This document shows, in pieces, positions 7,832 to 15,467 of a DNA stretch of 64,000 nt. The number at the start of each line of letters is the position of its first letter. Within the stretch, counting starts at the first letter, position 1. The DNA comes from Massilia polaris (GTDB lineage: Bacteria > Pseudomonadota > Gammaproteobacteria > Burkholderiales > Burkholderiaceae_D). The position numbers and the translations under genes were made by a program. Under the pieces are notes generated by a model. The model did no database searches. It was not told the origin of the DNA and worked only from the letters and a program-made list of their open reading frames with translations. Where the stretch lies: assembly GCF_012927275.1 (NCBI RefSeq), contig NZ_JABBGG010000010.1, forward strand, positions 1 through 64,000, given 5' to 3'.

Positions 7832-9637
7832 ATGTCCACCATGCGTTCACACTACTGCGGCCTCACCACTGAAGCGCTGCTCGGCCAAACCGTCAGCCTG
7901 TGCGGCTGGGTGCATCGTCGCCGCGACCACGGCGGCGTGATCTTCATCGACCTGCGCGACCGTGAAGGCCTGGTGCAGGTAGTCTGCCATCCCGACAATG
8001 CCGACGTATTCAAGGCTGCGGAACACGTCCGCAACGAGTACTGCCTGCGCATCACCGGCGTAGTCAACAAGCGCCTCGAAGGCACTGCCAACGCCAACCT
8101 GGCGTCGGGCACCATCGAAGTGGTCGCGTCGCAGGTTGAAGTGCTGAACGCGTCGGTGCCGGTGCCGTTCCAGCTCGACGACGACAACCTGTCGGAAACC
8201 ACCCGCCTGACCCACCGCGTGCTCGACCTGCGCCGTCCGCAAATGCAGAACAACCTGCGCCTGCGTTACAAGGTCACGATGGAAGTGCGCAAGTATCTCG
8301 ACAACCTGGGCTTCATCGACATCGAAACCCCGATGCTGACCAAGTCGACGCCTGAAGGCGCACGCGACTACCTGGTGCCGTCGCGCGTCAACGCCGGTAA
8401 CTTCTTCGCGCTGCCGCAGTCGCCGCAGCTGTTCAAGCAGCTGCTGATGGTGTCGAACTTCGACCGCTACTACCAGATCACCAAGTGCTTCCGCGACGAA
8501 GACCTGCGCGCCGACCGCCAGCCTGAATTCACCCAGATCGACTGCGAGACCTCGTTCCTGACCGAACAGGAGATCCGCGACCTGTTTGAAGACATGATCC
8601 GTATCGTCTTCAAGAACACCCTCGGCATCGAACTGCCAAACCCGTTCCCGGTCATGGACTTCGCTACCGCGATGGGCCTGTACGGTTCGGACAAGCCGGA
8701 CATGCGCGTCAAGCTCGAATTCACCGACCTGACCGAGATCATGAAGGACGTCGAGTTCAAGGTGTTCTCCGGTGCTGCGAACATGGAAGGCGGCCGCGTG
8801 GTCGGCCTGCGCGTACCGCAGGGCGGCGCGATGCCACGTTCGGAGATCGACGCATACACCCAGTTCGTCGCGATCTACGGCGCCAAGGGCCTGGCCTACA
8901 TCAAGGTCAACGAAAAGGCGAAGGGCCGTGACGGCCTGCAGTCGCCGATCGTCAAGAACCTGTCCGACGAAGCGCTGGCCAAGGTCTTGGCCCTGACCGG
9001 CGCCCAGGACGGCGACCTGGTGTTCTTCGGCGCCGACAAGGCGAAGGTCGTCAACGACGCGATCGGCGCGCTGCGCGTCAAGATCGGCCACTCGGACTTC
9101 GGCAAGAAGGCCGGCCTGTTCGACGACGCTTGGCGCCCGCTGTGGGTTGTCGATTTCCCGATGTTCGACTACGACGAAGAGTCGGGCCGCTGGACCGCGA
9201 CCCACCACCCGTTCACCGCGCCAAAAGACGGCCACGAAGACATGCTCGAGACGAATCCGGGCGCGTGCATCGCCAAGGCCTACGACATGGTGCTGAACGG
9301 CTGGGAGCTGGGCGGCGGTTCGATCCGTATCCACCGCGAAGAAGTGCAGAGCAAGGTATTCCGCGCGCTGAAGATCGATGCGGAAGAAGCGCAGCTGAAG
9401 TTCGGCTTCCTGCTCGACGCGCTGCAATATGGCGCGCCACCGCACGGCGGCCTGGCGTTCGGCCTCGATCGCATCGTGACCATGATGACCGGTTCCGACT
9501 CGATCCGCGACGTGATCGCCTTCCCGAAAACCCAGCGCGCGCAGTGCCTGCTGACCAACGCACCTTCCGAGGTCGATGAGAAGCAACTGCGCGAACTGCA
9601 CATCCGCCTGCGTAATGCAGAGCCGAAGGTAGGGTAA
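7832..9637 (+). CDS. aspS: Aspartate-tRNA ligase (AspRS, bacterial type)
   Basis: This class II synthetase charges tRNA-Asp with aspartate in the cytosol. At 601 residues it is the usual bacterial size. It has an OB-fold anticodon-binding domain (1-110), class II motif 2 with [14 protein letters not shown] (about 222-236), the bacterial GAD insertion (about 290-420), and motif 3 with [13 protein letters not shown] (about 540). The RRRDH pattern near residue 33 carries histidine where the discriminating E. coli enzyme has leucine; in Pseudomonas aeruginosa this histidine is one determinant of a non-discriminating enzyme that also charges tRNA-Asn. That reading is inference. It lies in the conserved fmdB-DUF502-aspS-nudB order. 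Confidence 0.97.
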   Translation: MSTMRSHYCGLTTEALLGQTVSLCGWVHRRRDHGGVIFIDLRDREGLVQVVCHPDNADVFKAAEHVRNEYCLRITGVVNKRLEGTANANLASGTIEVVASQVEVLNASVPVPFQLDDDNLSETTRLTHRVLDLRRPQMQNNLRLRYKVTMEVRKYLDNLGFIDIETPMLTKSTPEGARDYLVPSRVNAGNFFALPQSPQLFKQLLMVSNFDRYYQITKCFRDEDLRADRQPEFTQIDCETSFLTEQEIRDLFEDMIRIVFKNTLGIELPNPFPVMDFATAMGLYGSDKPDMRVKLEFTDLTEIMKDVEFKVFSGAANMEGGRVVGLRVPQGGAMPRSEIDAYTQFVAIYGAKGLAYIKVNEKAKGRDGLQSPIVKNLSDEALAKVLALTGAQDGDLVFFGADKAKVVNDAIGALRVKIGHSDFGKKAGLFDDAWRPLWVVDFPMFDYDEESGRWTATHHPFTAPKDGHEDMLETNPGACIAKAYDMVLNGWELGGGSIRIHREEVQSKVFRALKIDAEEAQLKFGFLLDALQYGAPPHGGLAFGLDRIVTMMTGSDSIRDVIAFPKTQRAQCLLTNAPSEVDEKQLRELHIRLRNAEPKVG

Positions 9638-9651
9638 GCCAAGAAGCAAAT

Positions 9652-9728
9652 TGGGTTCCCGTTTTCACGGGAACGACGCGCAGTCGTCGTTCCCGCGCAT
9701 GCCTCGGCGGCCCCGCGGTAACCCATGC
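9652..9728. repeat. Dispersed palindromic repeat, copy 2 (imperfect pair)
   Basis: Two related palindromes lie back to back between aspS and nudB. The first is GGTTCCCG...CGGGAAC; the second begins GTCGTTCCCGCG and ends in a decayed CGCGGTAACCCAT. Together they resemble the perfect pair at 21.04-21.12 kb but with substitutions and an altered spacer. The element occupies nearly all of the intergenic space. Confidence 0.7.
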
Positions 9729-9737
9729 TGAGCAAGC

Positions 9738-10199
9738 GTGACCACGCCCCACAAAATCCCCGAATCAGTCCTGGTCGTGATCCACACGCCCGACCTGGAA
9801 GTACTCCTCATTGAGCGCGCCGACCGTCCAGGCTTCTGGCAATCGGTAACCGGCTCCCTCGACACGCTTGACGAACCGCTGATCGACACCGCCGCGCGCG
9901 AGCTGTTCGAAGAAACCGGCATCGTCGCCGACGGCAGCGACATCGTGCTGCGCGACTGGCACCTGTCCAACATCTACGAAATCTACCCGACCTGGCGGCA
10001 CCGCTACGCGCCCGGCGTCACGCGCAACACCGAGCACGTGTTCAGCGTGTGCGTACCGCGCGATATCCCGATCGTCCTCAGCGACCGCGAGCATCTTCAG
10101 TACGCCTGGTTGCCTTTCCTCGAAGCGGCCGACCGCTGCTTTTCGTCGTCCAACGCAGAAGCTATTCTCCAGTTATCGAGGCACGTTCACCCAACTTAA
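9738..10199 (+). CDS. nudB: Dihydroneopterin triphosphate diphosphatase NudB (Nudix)
   Basis: NudB removes pyrophosphate from dihydroneopterin triphosphate, a step of folate synthesis. The 153-residue protein has a full Nudix box, from GSLDTLDEP through AARELFEETGI (about residues 38-61), preceded by VLVVIHTPDLEVLLIERAD. The blocks RYAPGVTRNTEHVF and LQYAWLPFLEAA fit NudB. The start is a GTG. It follows aspS, the frequent arrangement in gamma- and betaproteobacteria, with a palindromic repeat between the two genes. Confidence 0.9.
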   Translation: MTTPHKIPESVLVVIHTPDLEVLLIERADRPGFWQSVTGSLDTLDEPLIDTAARELFEETGIVADGSDIVLRDWHLSNIYEIYPTWRHRYAPGVTRNTEHVFSVCVPRDIPIVLSDREHLQYAWLPFLEAADRCFSSSNAEAILQLSRHVHPT

Positions 10200-10208
10200 A
10201 GGCGTCGC

Positions 10209-11474
10209 ATGAAACAACGCGCGGTAGTGATCCTTCAGATTGCATGCATCCTTCTCACGCTCCATGTGCCGTCCAATGCGCAAGTGTTGTGGGTTGGTGG
10301 ATCGTACATGGAGCAGCTGCGAAGGGCTGAAGCAGCCCTTCCTTCGCTTGCCGCCGATGCGAACATCCAGCCTCCTGGCAGCGAAACCGGGACGGCCTTG
10401 AGAAAAGCGTCGTCTGCCTTTCAGAAGCTCGGTAACTGGCGCGCTTTCGTGGGCGATCACGACGGCGCGATCGCCGCATACGATTTCCAACGCACACGTC
10501 CGCCCCATCTCAAAGGCAAGGCCGCGGACCTGCAGGCGATTGACGAGGCCGTCGCTGACGACGCGATCCAGGCGATTGTTGCCGAGGCGCGCACCAAGCG
10601 GGTCGTTCTGTTGAATGAGGCGCACAACATATCCATGCATCGCGCGTTCGCGCAAAAATTGGCCGCCGAGCTCCGCAAGATCGGTTACGGCTACCTGGCT
10701 GCGGAAACGTTCAGGAACGACGACGGGCCCGTGCCACCTTCAACCTACGTCGGTCTTACCTCAGGCTTCTTCACATTGGATCCAGTATTCGCAGGCTTCG
10801 TCAACAGCGCAATAGCGGATGGCTGGAAGCTGGTGTCGTACGAGCACGGCACCCAGGACGTCACCGGGAGCTTCGCGGAACGGATCGCCGCGCGCGAAAC
10901 GGGGCAGGCAAGGAACTTGGTCGATCGCATCTTCTCCAAAGACAAGGAGGCCAGGGTGCTGATCTTCGTCGGCTACGGCCACTTGTACAAATCGCCGAAT
11001 GGTGCGGCGCCCGTGATGATGGGCGAACATCTGCGGAGGATGACCGGGCTGGACATGCTGCACGTGGACCAGACGCATTTCTTCGCGCATCCAAAACGGG
11101 AGGACGAGAGCCCGCTATATGAGGCACTGCTTGCCAAGGCGTCCGGGAAAAACGCGCCATTCACCCTGCGCGCGAAGGACGGTACCTATCCGATCCTTGA
11201 AGGGATGGGCGGCCGGGTCGACATGCAGGTAGTATTCCCCCGCTACGCCATACAGTTCGGCCGGCCGGAATGGCTGGGTACGCTCGCCGGCCGCGCGCCG
11301 CGCGATATCCCGCCTGGATTGCTGCCAAAAACAGGACGACGGCTGGTGATGGCGTACCGGAAGTCGGATGGCCCTGACGCTGTGCCTGCTGATAACGTAC
11401 TCGTCGAGGCGGGCAAACCAGTGCCAAAGCTGATGTTGCCTAAGGGGGAGTTCCGTATCGCGGTAGAGGATTAG
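10209..11474 (+). CDS. Secreted ChaN/TraB-like protein of unknown function
   Basis: A 421-residue protein with an N-terminal signal peptide (cleavage likely after SNA, residue 24). The central part has VVLLNEAHNISMHRAFAQKL (about 135-155), then LAAETF and a VLIFVGYGHL block (about 248), an order of motifs (E-H near a strand, then G-x-G-H) reminiscent of the ChaN haem-binding and TraB/EreA superfamily. An N-terminal region with a TPR-like flavour precedes it. The gene starts 9 bases after nudB but is not part of the usual nudB neighbourhood, so it may be an insertion into the block. Family assignment is tentative; the activity is unknown. Confidence 0.5.
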   Translation: MKQRAVVILQIACILLTLHVPSNAQVLWVGGSYMEQLRRAEAALPSLAADANIQPPGSETGTALRKASSAFQKLGNWRAFVGDHDGAIAAYDFQRTRPPHLKGKAADLQAIDEAVADDAIQAIVAEARTKRVVLLNEAHNISMHRAFAQKLAAELRKIGYGYLAAETFRNDDGPVPPSTYVGLTSGFFTLDPVFAGFVNSAIADGWKLVSYEHGTQDVTGSFAERIAARETGQARNLVDRIFSKDKEARVLIFVGYGHLYKSPNGAAPVMMGEHLRRMTGLDMLHVDQTHFFAHPKREDESPLYEALLAKASGKNAPFTLRAKDGTYPILEGMGGRVDMQVVFPRYAIQFGRPEWLGTLAGRAPRDIPPGLLPKTGRRLVMAYRKSDGPDAVPADNVLVEAGKPVPKLMLPKGEFRIAVED

Positions 11475-11553
11475 GATCTCTTGACGGCAGGCAGACTCGT
11501 GGCATTGTGAAGCCTATACGATTCATCATTTCGTGCTCGAATCGGTGGAAATA

Positions 11554-11796
11554 GTGCCAACGCTGTTAATGCTGCATGGCTATCGCTTTTATTTCTATAG
11601 CCATGAGACCGGGGAACCGCCGCACGTCCATGTGGAGCATCAAGGAAAGTCTGCGAAATTCTGGTTGCGCGAGAACACTTGTGCCAGAAGCCGCGGCTAT
11701 TCCCCTGTTGAATTGCGGAGGATAGGGCGTATCATCGCTAACCATCGGGACGACTTTCAAAGGAAGTGGAATGAGTACTTCAACTCCGATACCTGA
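11554..11796 (+). CDS. DUF4160 protein, first gene of a two-gene module
   Basis: An 80-residue protein matching DUF4160: MPTLLMLHGYRFYFYSHETGEPPHVHVEH, then KFWLRE, a SRGYSPVELRRIGRII helix and HRDDFQRKWNEYF. The conserved HVH and FYS residues are intact. The GTG at 11554 gives the canonical MPTLL start and has GGTGG in front; an in-frame GTG at 11533 would add seven residues. It overlaps the next gene, a DUF2442 protein, by 26 bases. Such DUF4160/DUF2442 pairs recur in bacteria and are suspected to be toxin-antitoxin-like, but no activity can be read here. Confidence 0.8.
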   Translation: MPTLLMLHGYRFYFYSHETGEPPHVHVEHQGKSAKFWLRENTCARSRGYSPVELRRIGRIIANHRDDFQRKWNEYFNSDT

Positions 11797-12052
11797 TGAG
11801 CGCGTAAAAGCGGTTGCATTCGACGACGACTCGATCCATGTTGAGCTGATGGATGGACGCCAGGTGAGCGCGCCCTTGGCTTGGTATCCCCGCTTGGCGG
11901 CCGCTACGGCTGAGCAATTGGCACAGTGGTCCGTATGCGGCGCCGGGTACGGAATCCATTGGAGCGAGTTGGACGAGGACCTCAGTACGGAGGGATTGCT
12001 ACGGCAGCAGCCAGCTCCAATGGTACGGGCCGCACAGCGTTCGGACAGATAG
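11771..12052 (+). CDS. DUF2442 protein, second gene of a two-gene module
   Basis: A 93-residue protein of the DUF2442 family, recognised by LMDGRQVSAPLAWYPRLAAAT, GIHWSELDEDLSTEGLL and its small size. It starts inside the DUF4160 gene (26-base overlap) with AAGGAAGTGG in front of the ATG, so the two are translated together. DUF2442 proteins are often paired with DUF4160 or similar small partners; a DNA-binding antitoxin role is a common suggestion but unproven. The last 15 residues after QQPAP are poorly conserved in character. Confidence 0.78.
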   Translation: MSTSTPIPDERVKAVAFDDDSIHVELMDGRQVSAPLAWYPRLAAATAEQLAQWSVCGAGYGIHWSELDEDLSTEGLLRQQPAPMVRAAQRSDR

Positions 12053-12200
12053 CGGACAGGGCCGCACAGAAACTGCGGGAACTGGTGCGCGTGGCACTAA
12101 GTGACGGCAGGACGCAACGTTTCCGGTTCGTACAGTCCCACCAGTCTTGATGGCACTCACTAACACGTGGCTGGATGGCCCGCGCACGATTGCCTTGCTC

Positions 12201-12230
12201 CTGAAAAACACGGACCGATGGGGTTAGAAT
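12201..12230 (+). promoter_or_regulatory. Candidate promoter placing the start site on the ATG of the EEP gene
   Basis: CTGAAA (12201-12206), an 18-base spacer, and TAGAAT (12225-12230). The expected transcription start, about seven bases beyond the -10 box, coincides with the ATG at 12237. There is no ribosome-binding site in front of that ATG, so a leaderless message is possible. Confidence 0.4.
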
Positions 12231-12236
12231 GTTCCC

Positions 12237-13061
12237 ATGAAGATTCGTGTAGCAACATACAATATCCACAAGGGCGTCTCCTCGATCCGGACCCAGCCAC
12301 GAGTGCACGCCCTGAAGAAGGCGATCACGCAATTCCATGCCGATGTCGTGTTCTTGCAGGAAGTGCAGGGCCGGCACGACCACCTGACTGCGCGTTACGG
12401 TGAGGAAAGCCGCGGCCACCGCAACTGGCCCGCGCGCGCACAGCACGAATTCTTTGCCGGCGATTCCCATCATTGCGCCTACGGCATGAACGCCCTCTAC
12501 GACCACGGCCACCACGGCAATGCGCTGCTCAGCTCCTTCGAGATCGAAAATTCGCGCAACCACGACGTTTCCGACCACGCCTACGAACAACGCGGCATCC
12601 TGCATTGCGTACTCAAGACCGAGAAGGGCCCGGTGCACTGCTATGTGGTCCACCTCGGACTGTTCGAAGCCGGGCGCGGCCGCCAGACCCAGGCGCTGAT
12701 CGACGCCGTCAAGGAATCGGCGCCGAATGGCGAGCCGGTCATCATCGCGGGCGATTTCAACGACTGGCGCAACACGCTCAGCGACCGCCTGCGCAAGGAA
12801 CTGGGCGTGGCCGAGGTATTCGACGAACTCAACGGTGGGCGCAAGGCCGAGTCGAAAATCAGCAGGCTGGTCAACAGCTTCGCGCGCCGCGAGCCGGCCA
12901 TCAGTCCGGCCCGGACTTTCCCGGCCGCACTGCCATGGTTCCGCCTCGACCGCATTTATGTGCGCGGCTTCAAGGTTGAGTCGGCATTAGTGTTGCATGG
13001 TACTTTATGGGCAAAGCTGTCGGACCACGCACCAATCGTGGCGGAACTGAAGCTGACCTGA
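12237..13061 (+). CDS. Endonuclease/exonuclease/phosphatase (EEP) family protein, YbhP-like
   Basis: A 274-residue metal-dependent EEP-fold hydrolase. Visible motifs in order are ATYNIHKG (about 6), FLQEVQ (about 39), AGDFNDW (about 175), DRIYVRG (about 241) and SDHAPIVAEL near the C-terminus, which together form the active site of the DNase I/exonuclease III/phosphatase fold. There is no signal peptide. It directly precedes the cardiolipin synthase gene, as ybhP precedes clsB in E. coli, so a lipid-linked phosphodiester or phosphate substrate is plausible but unproven. No ribosome site is visible and a -10-like box lies just before the ATG. Confidence 0.85.
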   Translation: MKIRVATYNIHKGVSSIRTQPRVHALKKAITQFHADVVFLQEVQGRHDHLTARYGEESRGHRNWPARAQHEFFAGDSHHCAYGMNALYDHGHHGNALLSSFEIENSRNHDVSDHAYEQRGILHCVLKTEKGPVHCYVVHLGLFEAGRGRQTQALIDAVKESAPNGEPVIIAGDFNDWRNTLSDRLRKELGVAEVFDELNGGRKAESKISRLVNSFARREPAISPARTFPAALPWFRLDRIYVRGFKVESALVLHGTLWAKLSDHAPIVAELKLT

Positions 13062-13081
13062 GGCCGGCAACACTACTGAAA

Positions 13082-14242
13082 ATGCGCCCGATACAATTCG
13101 TCTCCAATAACGACATTCAACTGCTGGAAAGCGGCCTTGCGCTGTTCCCGGCCATGCTGGCGGCGATCGAATCGGCCCGGCACGACATCTATTTTGAAAC
13201 CTATATCTGGGCCTGCGACGAGGCCGGCAACGCGGTCCAGGATGCGCTGATCCGCGCCGCCGGGCGTGGCGTCAAGGTGCGCGTGCTGGCCGACTGGTGG
13301 GGCACCGGCCACCGCGGCTGTGCGCGCCTTGGCATCGCGTTCGCTGAAGCGGGCGTGCGCTACCGCGTGTTCAATCCCTGGTTCAGGCGCGGCGTCACGC
13401 GCACCCATCGCAAGATCGCCGTGATCGACCGCGAGGTCGCATTTGTGGGCGGCATCAACGTCAACGACGACTGGTACTGCGACTACGATCCCGATACACG
13501 CCTGCCCGCGCCGCGCTGGGACTTTGCGGCCAAGGTGCGCGGTCCGCTGGTCAGCGCCATCCATTTCGAAATGCAGGTGCAGTGGGCGCGCGTCGGCCGC
13601 CTTGGCCTGATCCGGCGTTTCGGCTTGTTCCGCGAAATGCGCAAGCCGCTGCCGATGGATGGCGACAAGCCGATGCAGGCCGCATTTGTCGTGCGCGACA
13701 ACCTGCGCAACCGCCACACGATCCAGCGCGCCTACCTCCAGGCGATCGGCCGAGCCAAAAAAAGCATCCTGCTCGCGAATCCTTACTTCGCGCCCGGTCA
13801 CGAGTTCCGCCTGGCGCTGGCGCACGCGGCCCAGCGCGGCGTCGAGGTGCGGCTGCTGATCGGCGTCGGCGAGATCTGGCTGCAGGATATGGTCGCGCGC
13901 TCGTTCTACCCGAAGCTGCTGGCCAGCGGCGTGCAGGTGATCGAATACCGCACGACGCAGCTGCATGCCAAGGTGGCGGTGATCGACGACGACTGGTCGA
14001 CGGTCGGCTCGAGCAACTGCGACGGGCTGTCGCTGTTCCTGAACCAGGAGGCCAATATCGTAGTCAGGGATGTGAAGTTCGCGGCCAGCATGCGCGCGCA
14101 CATCGAGCGCGGCATGGCCGATGGCGTACTGGTCCACCGCGACGACTTCGCCAACGAAAGCTGGGTGCGGCGAACGGGGTATGGGATCGCCTATCTTTTC
14201 TATAAATTGACGATGCGTATCTTCGCAATCGGTTACGCTTGA
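13082..14242 (+). CDS. clsB: Cardiolipin synthase B (phospholipase D family)
   Basis: ClsB makes cardiolipin by a phospholipase D-type transfer at the membrane. The 386-residue protein carries two HKD motifs: HRKIAVID at about residue 109, followed by GGIN, and HAKVAVID at about 297, followed by GSSN. It has no long N-terminal membrane segments, unlike ClsA, which fits ClsB. The ATG at 13082 gives the usual MRPIQFVSNNDIQLL start; a longer frame from 13007 runs back into the EEP gene and is less likely. It lies 20 bases after the EEP gene and 6 bases before hslR. Confidence 0.9.
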   Translation: MRPIQFVSNNDIQLLESGLALFPAMLAAIESARHDIYFETYIWACDEAGNAVQDALIRAAGRGVKVRVLADWWGTGHRGCARLGIAFAEAGVRYRVFNPWFRRGVTRTHRKIAVIDREVAFVGGINVNDDWYCDYDPDTRLPAPRWDFAAKVRGPLVSAIHFEMQVQWARVGRLGLIRRFGLFREMRKPLPMDGDKPMQAAFVVRDNLRNRHTIQRAYLQAIGRAKKSILLANPYFAPGHEFRLALAHAAQRGVEVRLLIGVGEIWLQDMVARSFYPKLLASGVQVIEYRTTQLHAKVAVIDDDWSTVGSSNCDGLSLFLNQEANIVVRDVKFAASMRAHIERGMADGVLVHRDDFANESWVRRTGYGIAYLFYKLTMRIFAIGYA

Positions 14243-14248
14243 CGACAC

Positions 14249-14623
14249 ATGGATAACGTACGAACCGACAAATGGCTGTGGGCGGCGCGCTTCTTCAAAA
14301 CGCGTTCGCTGGCGACGGACGCGGTGGATACCGGGCGGGTGAAGCTCGACGGCGACCGCATCAAACCGGCCCGCGCGGTGAAGGTGGGGGATAAGCTGGC
14401 GATCGATAACGGATCGGATGCGTGGGAAGTGGTGGTGCTTGGGATTTCGGACAAGCGCGGCGCGGCGCCGGTGGCGCGCGCGTTGTACGAGGAGACCGAG
14501 GCCAGCATCGTCAAGCGGGAGAATGATTCGCAGGCGCGCAAGATATACCGGGAGCCGGCCAGTACCATCAAGGGGCGGCCGACCAAGCGCGATCGAAGGC
14601 AGTTGGGGAAGGCCGGCGAGTAG
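14249..14623 (+). CDS. hslR: Heat-shock protein 15 homologue (S4-domain RNA-binding)
   Basis: Hsp15 binds free 50S subunits that still carry nascent chains and helps recycle stalled ribosomes. The 124-residue protein has the S4 RNA-binding domain at its N-terminus (RTDKWLWAARFFKTRSLATDAVDTGRVKL is split here as RTDKWLWAAR plus the following helix, residues 5-35) and a basic C-terminal extension with KIYREP and GRPTKRDRR. This order and length match HslR. It starts six bases after clsB, so it is probably on the same transcript. Confidence 0.88.
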   Translation: MDNVRTDKWLWAARFFKTRSLATDAVDTGRVKLDGDRIKPARAVKVGDKLAIDNGSDAWEVVVLGISDKRGAAPVARALYEETEASIVKRENDSQARKIYREPASTIKGRPTKRDRRQLGKAGE

Positions 14624-14728
14624 TGGACACCTCGTTCGGCGGATAAGGGCAAGGCCCGCATCCGCGCGATCCGGCCCGAGGCCATTCCTTGTTCTGGCTC
14701 AATAGAACCTGCCCTCTAAAGTTCGTGT

Positions 14729-14756
14729 TTGACATTTCACTCCCAGTGGATAATAG
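14729..14756 (+). promoter_or_regulatory. Sigma-70-like promoter before the TetR gene
   Basis: A perfect TTGACA (14729-14734) is followed after 16 bases by TAATAG (14751-14756); an overlapping GATAAT (14749-14754) would give a shorter, 14-base spacer. It lies 28 bases before the TetR start codon and is the best -35 box in the window. Confidence 0.6.
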
Positions 14757-14758
14757 TA

Positions 14759-14768
14759 CGAGCGTTCG
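14759..14768. promoter_or_regulatory. Imperfect palindrome at the TetR promoter, candidate operator
   Basis: CGAGCGTTCG is a palindrome with one mismatched pair (perfect form CGAACGTTCG), placed just downstream of the -10 box where the transcript would begin. Its position suits autorepression by the TetR product. Binding is inference. Confidence 0.35.
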
Positions 14769-14783
14769 GATTTTTAACCTCTG

Positions 14784-15416
14784 ATGGGTAAATCTATTAA
14801 TACTTCAGTCAAATTCATGCGCAAGGGCGAACTTACCAGGGCCGCCATCCTTGACGTAGCACTCGACCTCGCCAGCCGCGATGGCCTCGAAGGCATGACC
14901 ATTGGCTTGCTCGCCGATAAGATGAACATGAGCAAGTCCGGCGTATTCGCGCACTTCGGTTCGCGCGAAGATTTGCAGCTGGAAGTATTGAAGCTGTACC
15001 ACCACCGCTTCGAGCAGGAAGTCTTCTACCCTGCGCTGAAGGAAGCGCGCGGCATCGCGCGCCTGAAGGCAATGTACACGCGCTGGATCAAGCGCGTCAG
15101 CGTCGAAATCGCCTCGGGCTGCATCTACATCAGCGGCGCCGTCGAATACGACGACCGTCCGGGCCCGATCCGCGAGGAGCTGGTGTCGATGGTGCGCTCA
15201 TGGCAGGGCGCGATGCTGCGTTGCGTCGAGCAGTGCATCGAAGTGGGCGACCTCAAGGCCGGCACCGATGCGCAGCAGATGGTCTACGAGATGTATGGCC
15301 TGATCCTGGCCCTGCATCACGATGCGCGCTTCCTGCGCATGCCGGGCAGCGTCGATCGTGCCCGCGCCGGCTTCGAGCGCCTGATCCAGAATTACCAGAA
15401 TCCGCAAAAAGTTTAA
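14784..15416 (+). CDS. TetR/AcrR-family regulator of the fatty-acid degradation genes
   Basis: A 210-residue TetR-type repressor: an N-terminal helix-turn-helix (about residues 15-62, with TRAAILDVALDLASRDG and MSKSGVFAHFGSREDLQ) and a larger ligand-binding C-terminal domain. A second possible start (14817) would remove 11 residues; neither has a good ribosome site. It lies 51 bases before the acyl-CoA dehydrogenase and reads the same way, so it probably controls itself and the beta-oxidation genes, perhaps sensing an acyl-CoA like the betaproteobacterial FadP or gammaproteobacterial PsrA regulators. That role is inference from position. Confidence 0.85.
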   Translation: MGKSINTSVKFMRKGELTRAAILDVALDLASRDGLEGMTIGLLADKMNMSKSGVFAHFGSREDLQLEVLKLYHHRFEQEVFYPALKEARGIARLKAMYTRWIKRVSVEIASGCIYISGAVEYDDRPGPIREELVSMVRSWQGAMLRCVEQCIEVGDLKAGTDAQQMVYEMYGLILALHHDARFLRMPGSVDRARAGFERLIQNYQNPQKV

Positions 15417-15467
15417 GCGCGCCCCCGCTCGCTCAGTCATTCAATCGTAGTTCGTCAGGAGAAAACC

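Noticed and set aside
7847-9649. 600-codon frame antisense to aspS
   Set aside because: It mirrors aspS exactly and has no ribosome site or family motif.
11475-11532. TTGACG (11481) and TATACG (11515) as a promoter for the DUF4160 gene
   Set aside because: The spacer is 28 bases, far too long for a sigma-70 promoter.
13073-14248. 391-codon frame antisense to clsB
   Set aside because: Shadow of clsB; the + strand frame has both HKD motifs.
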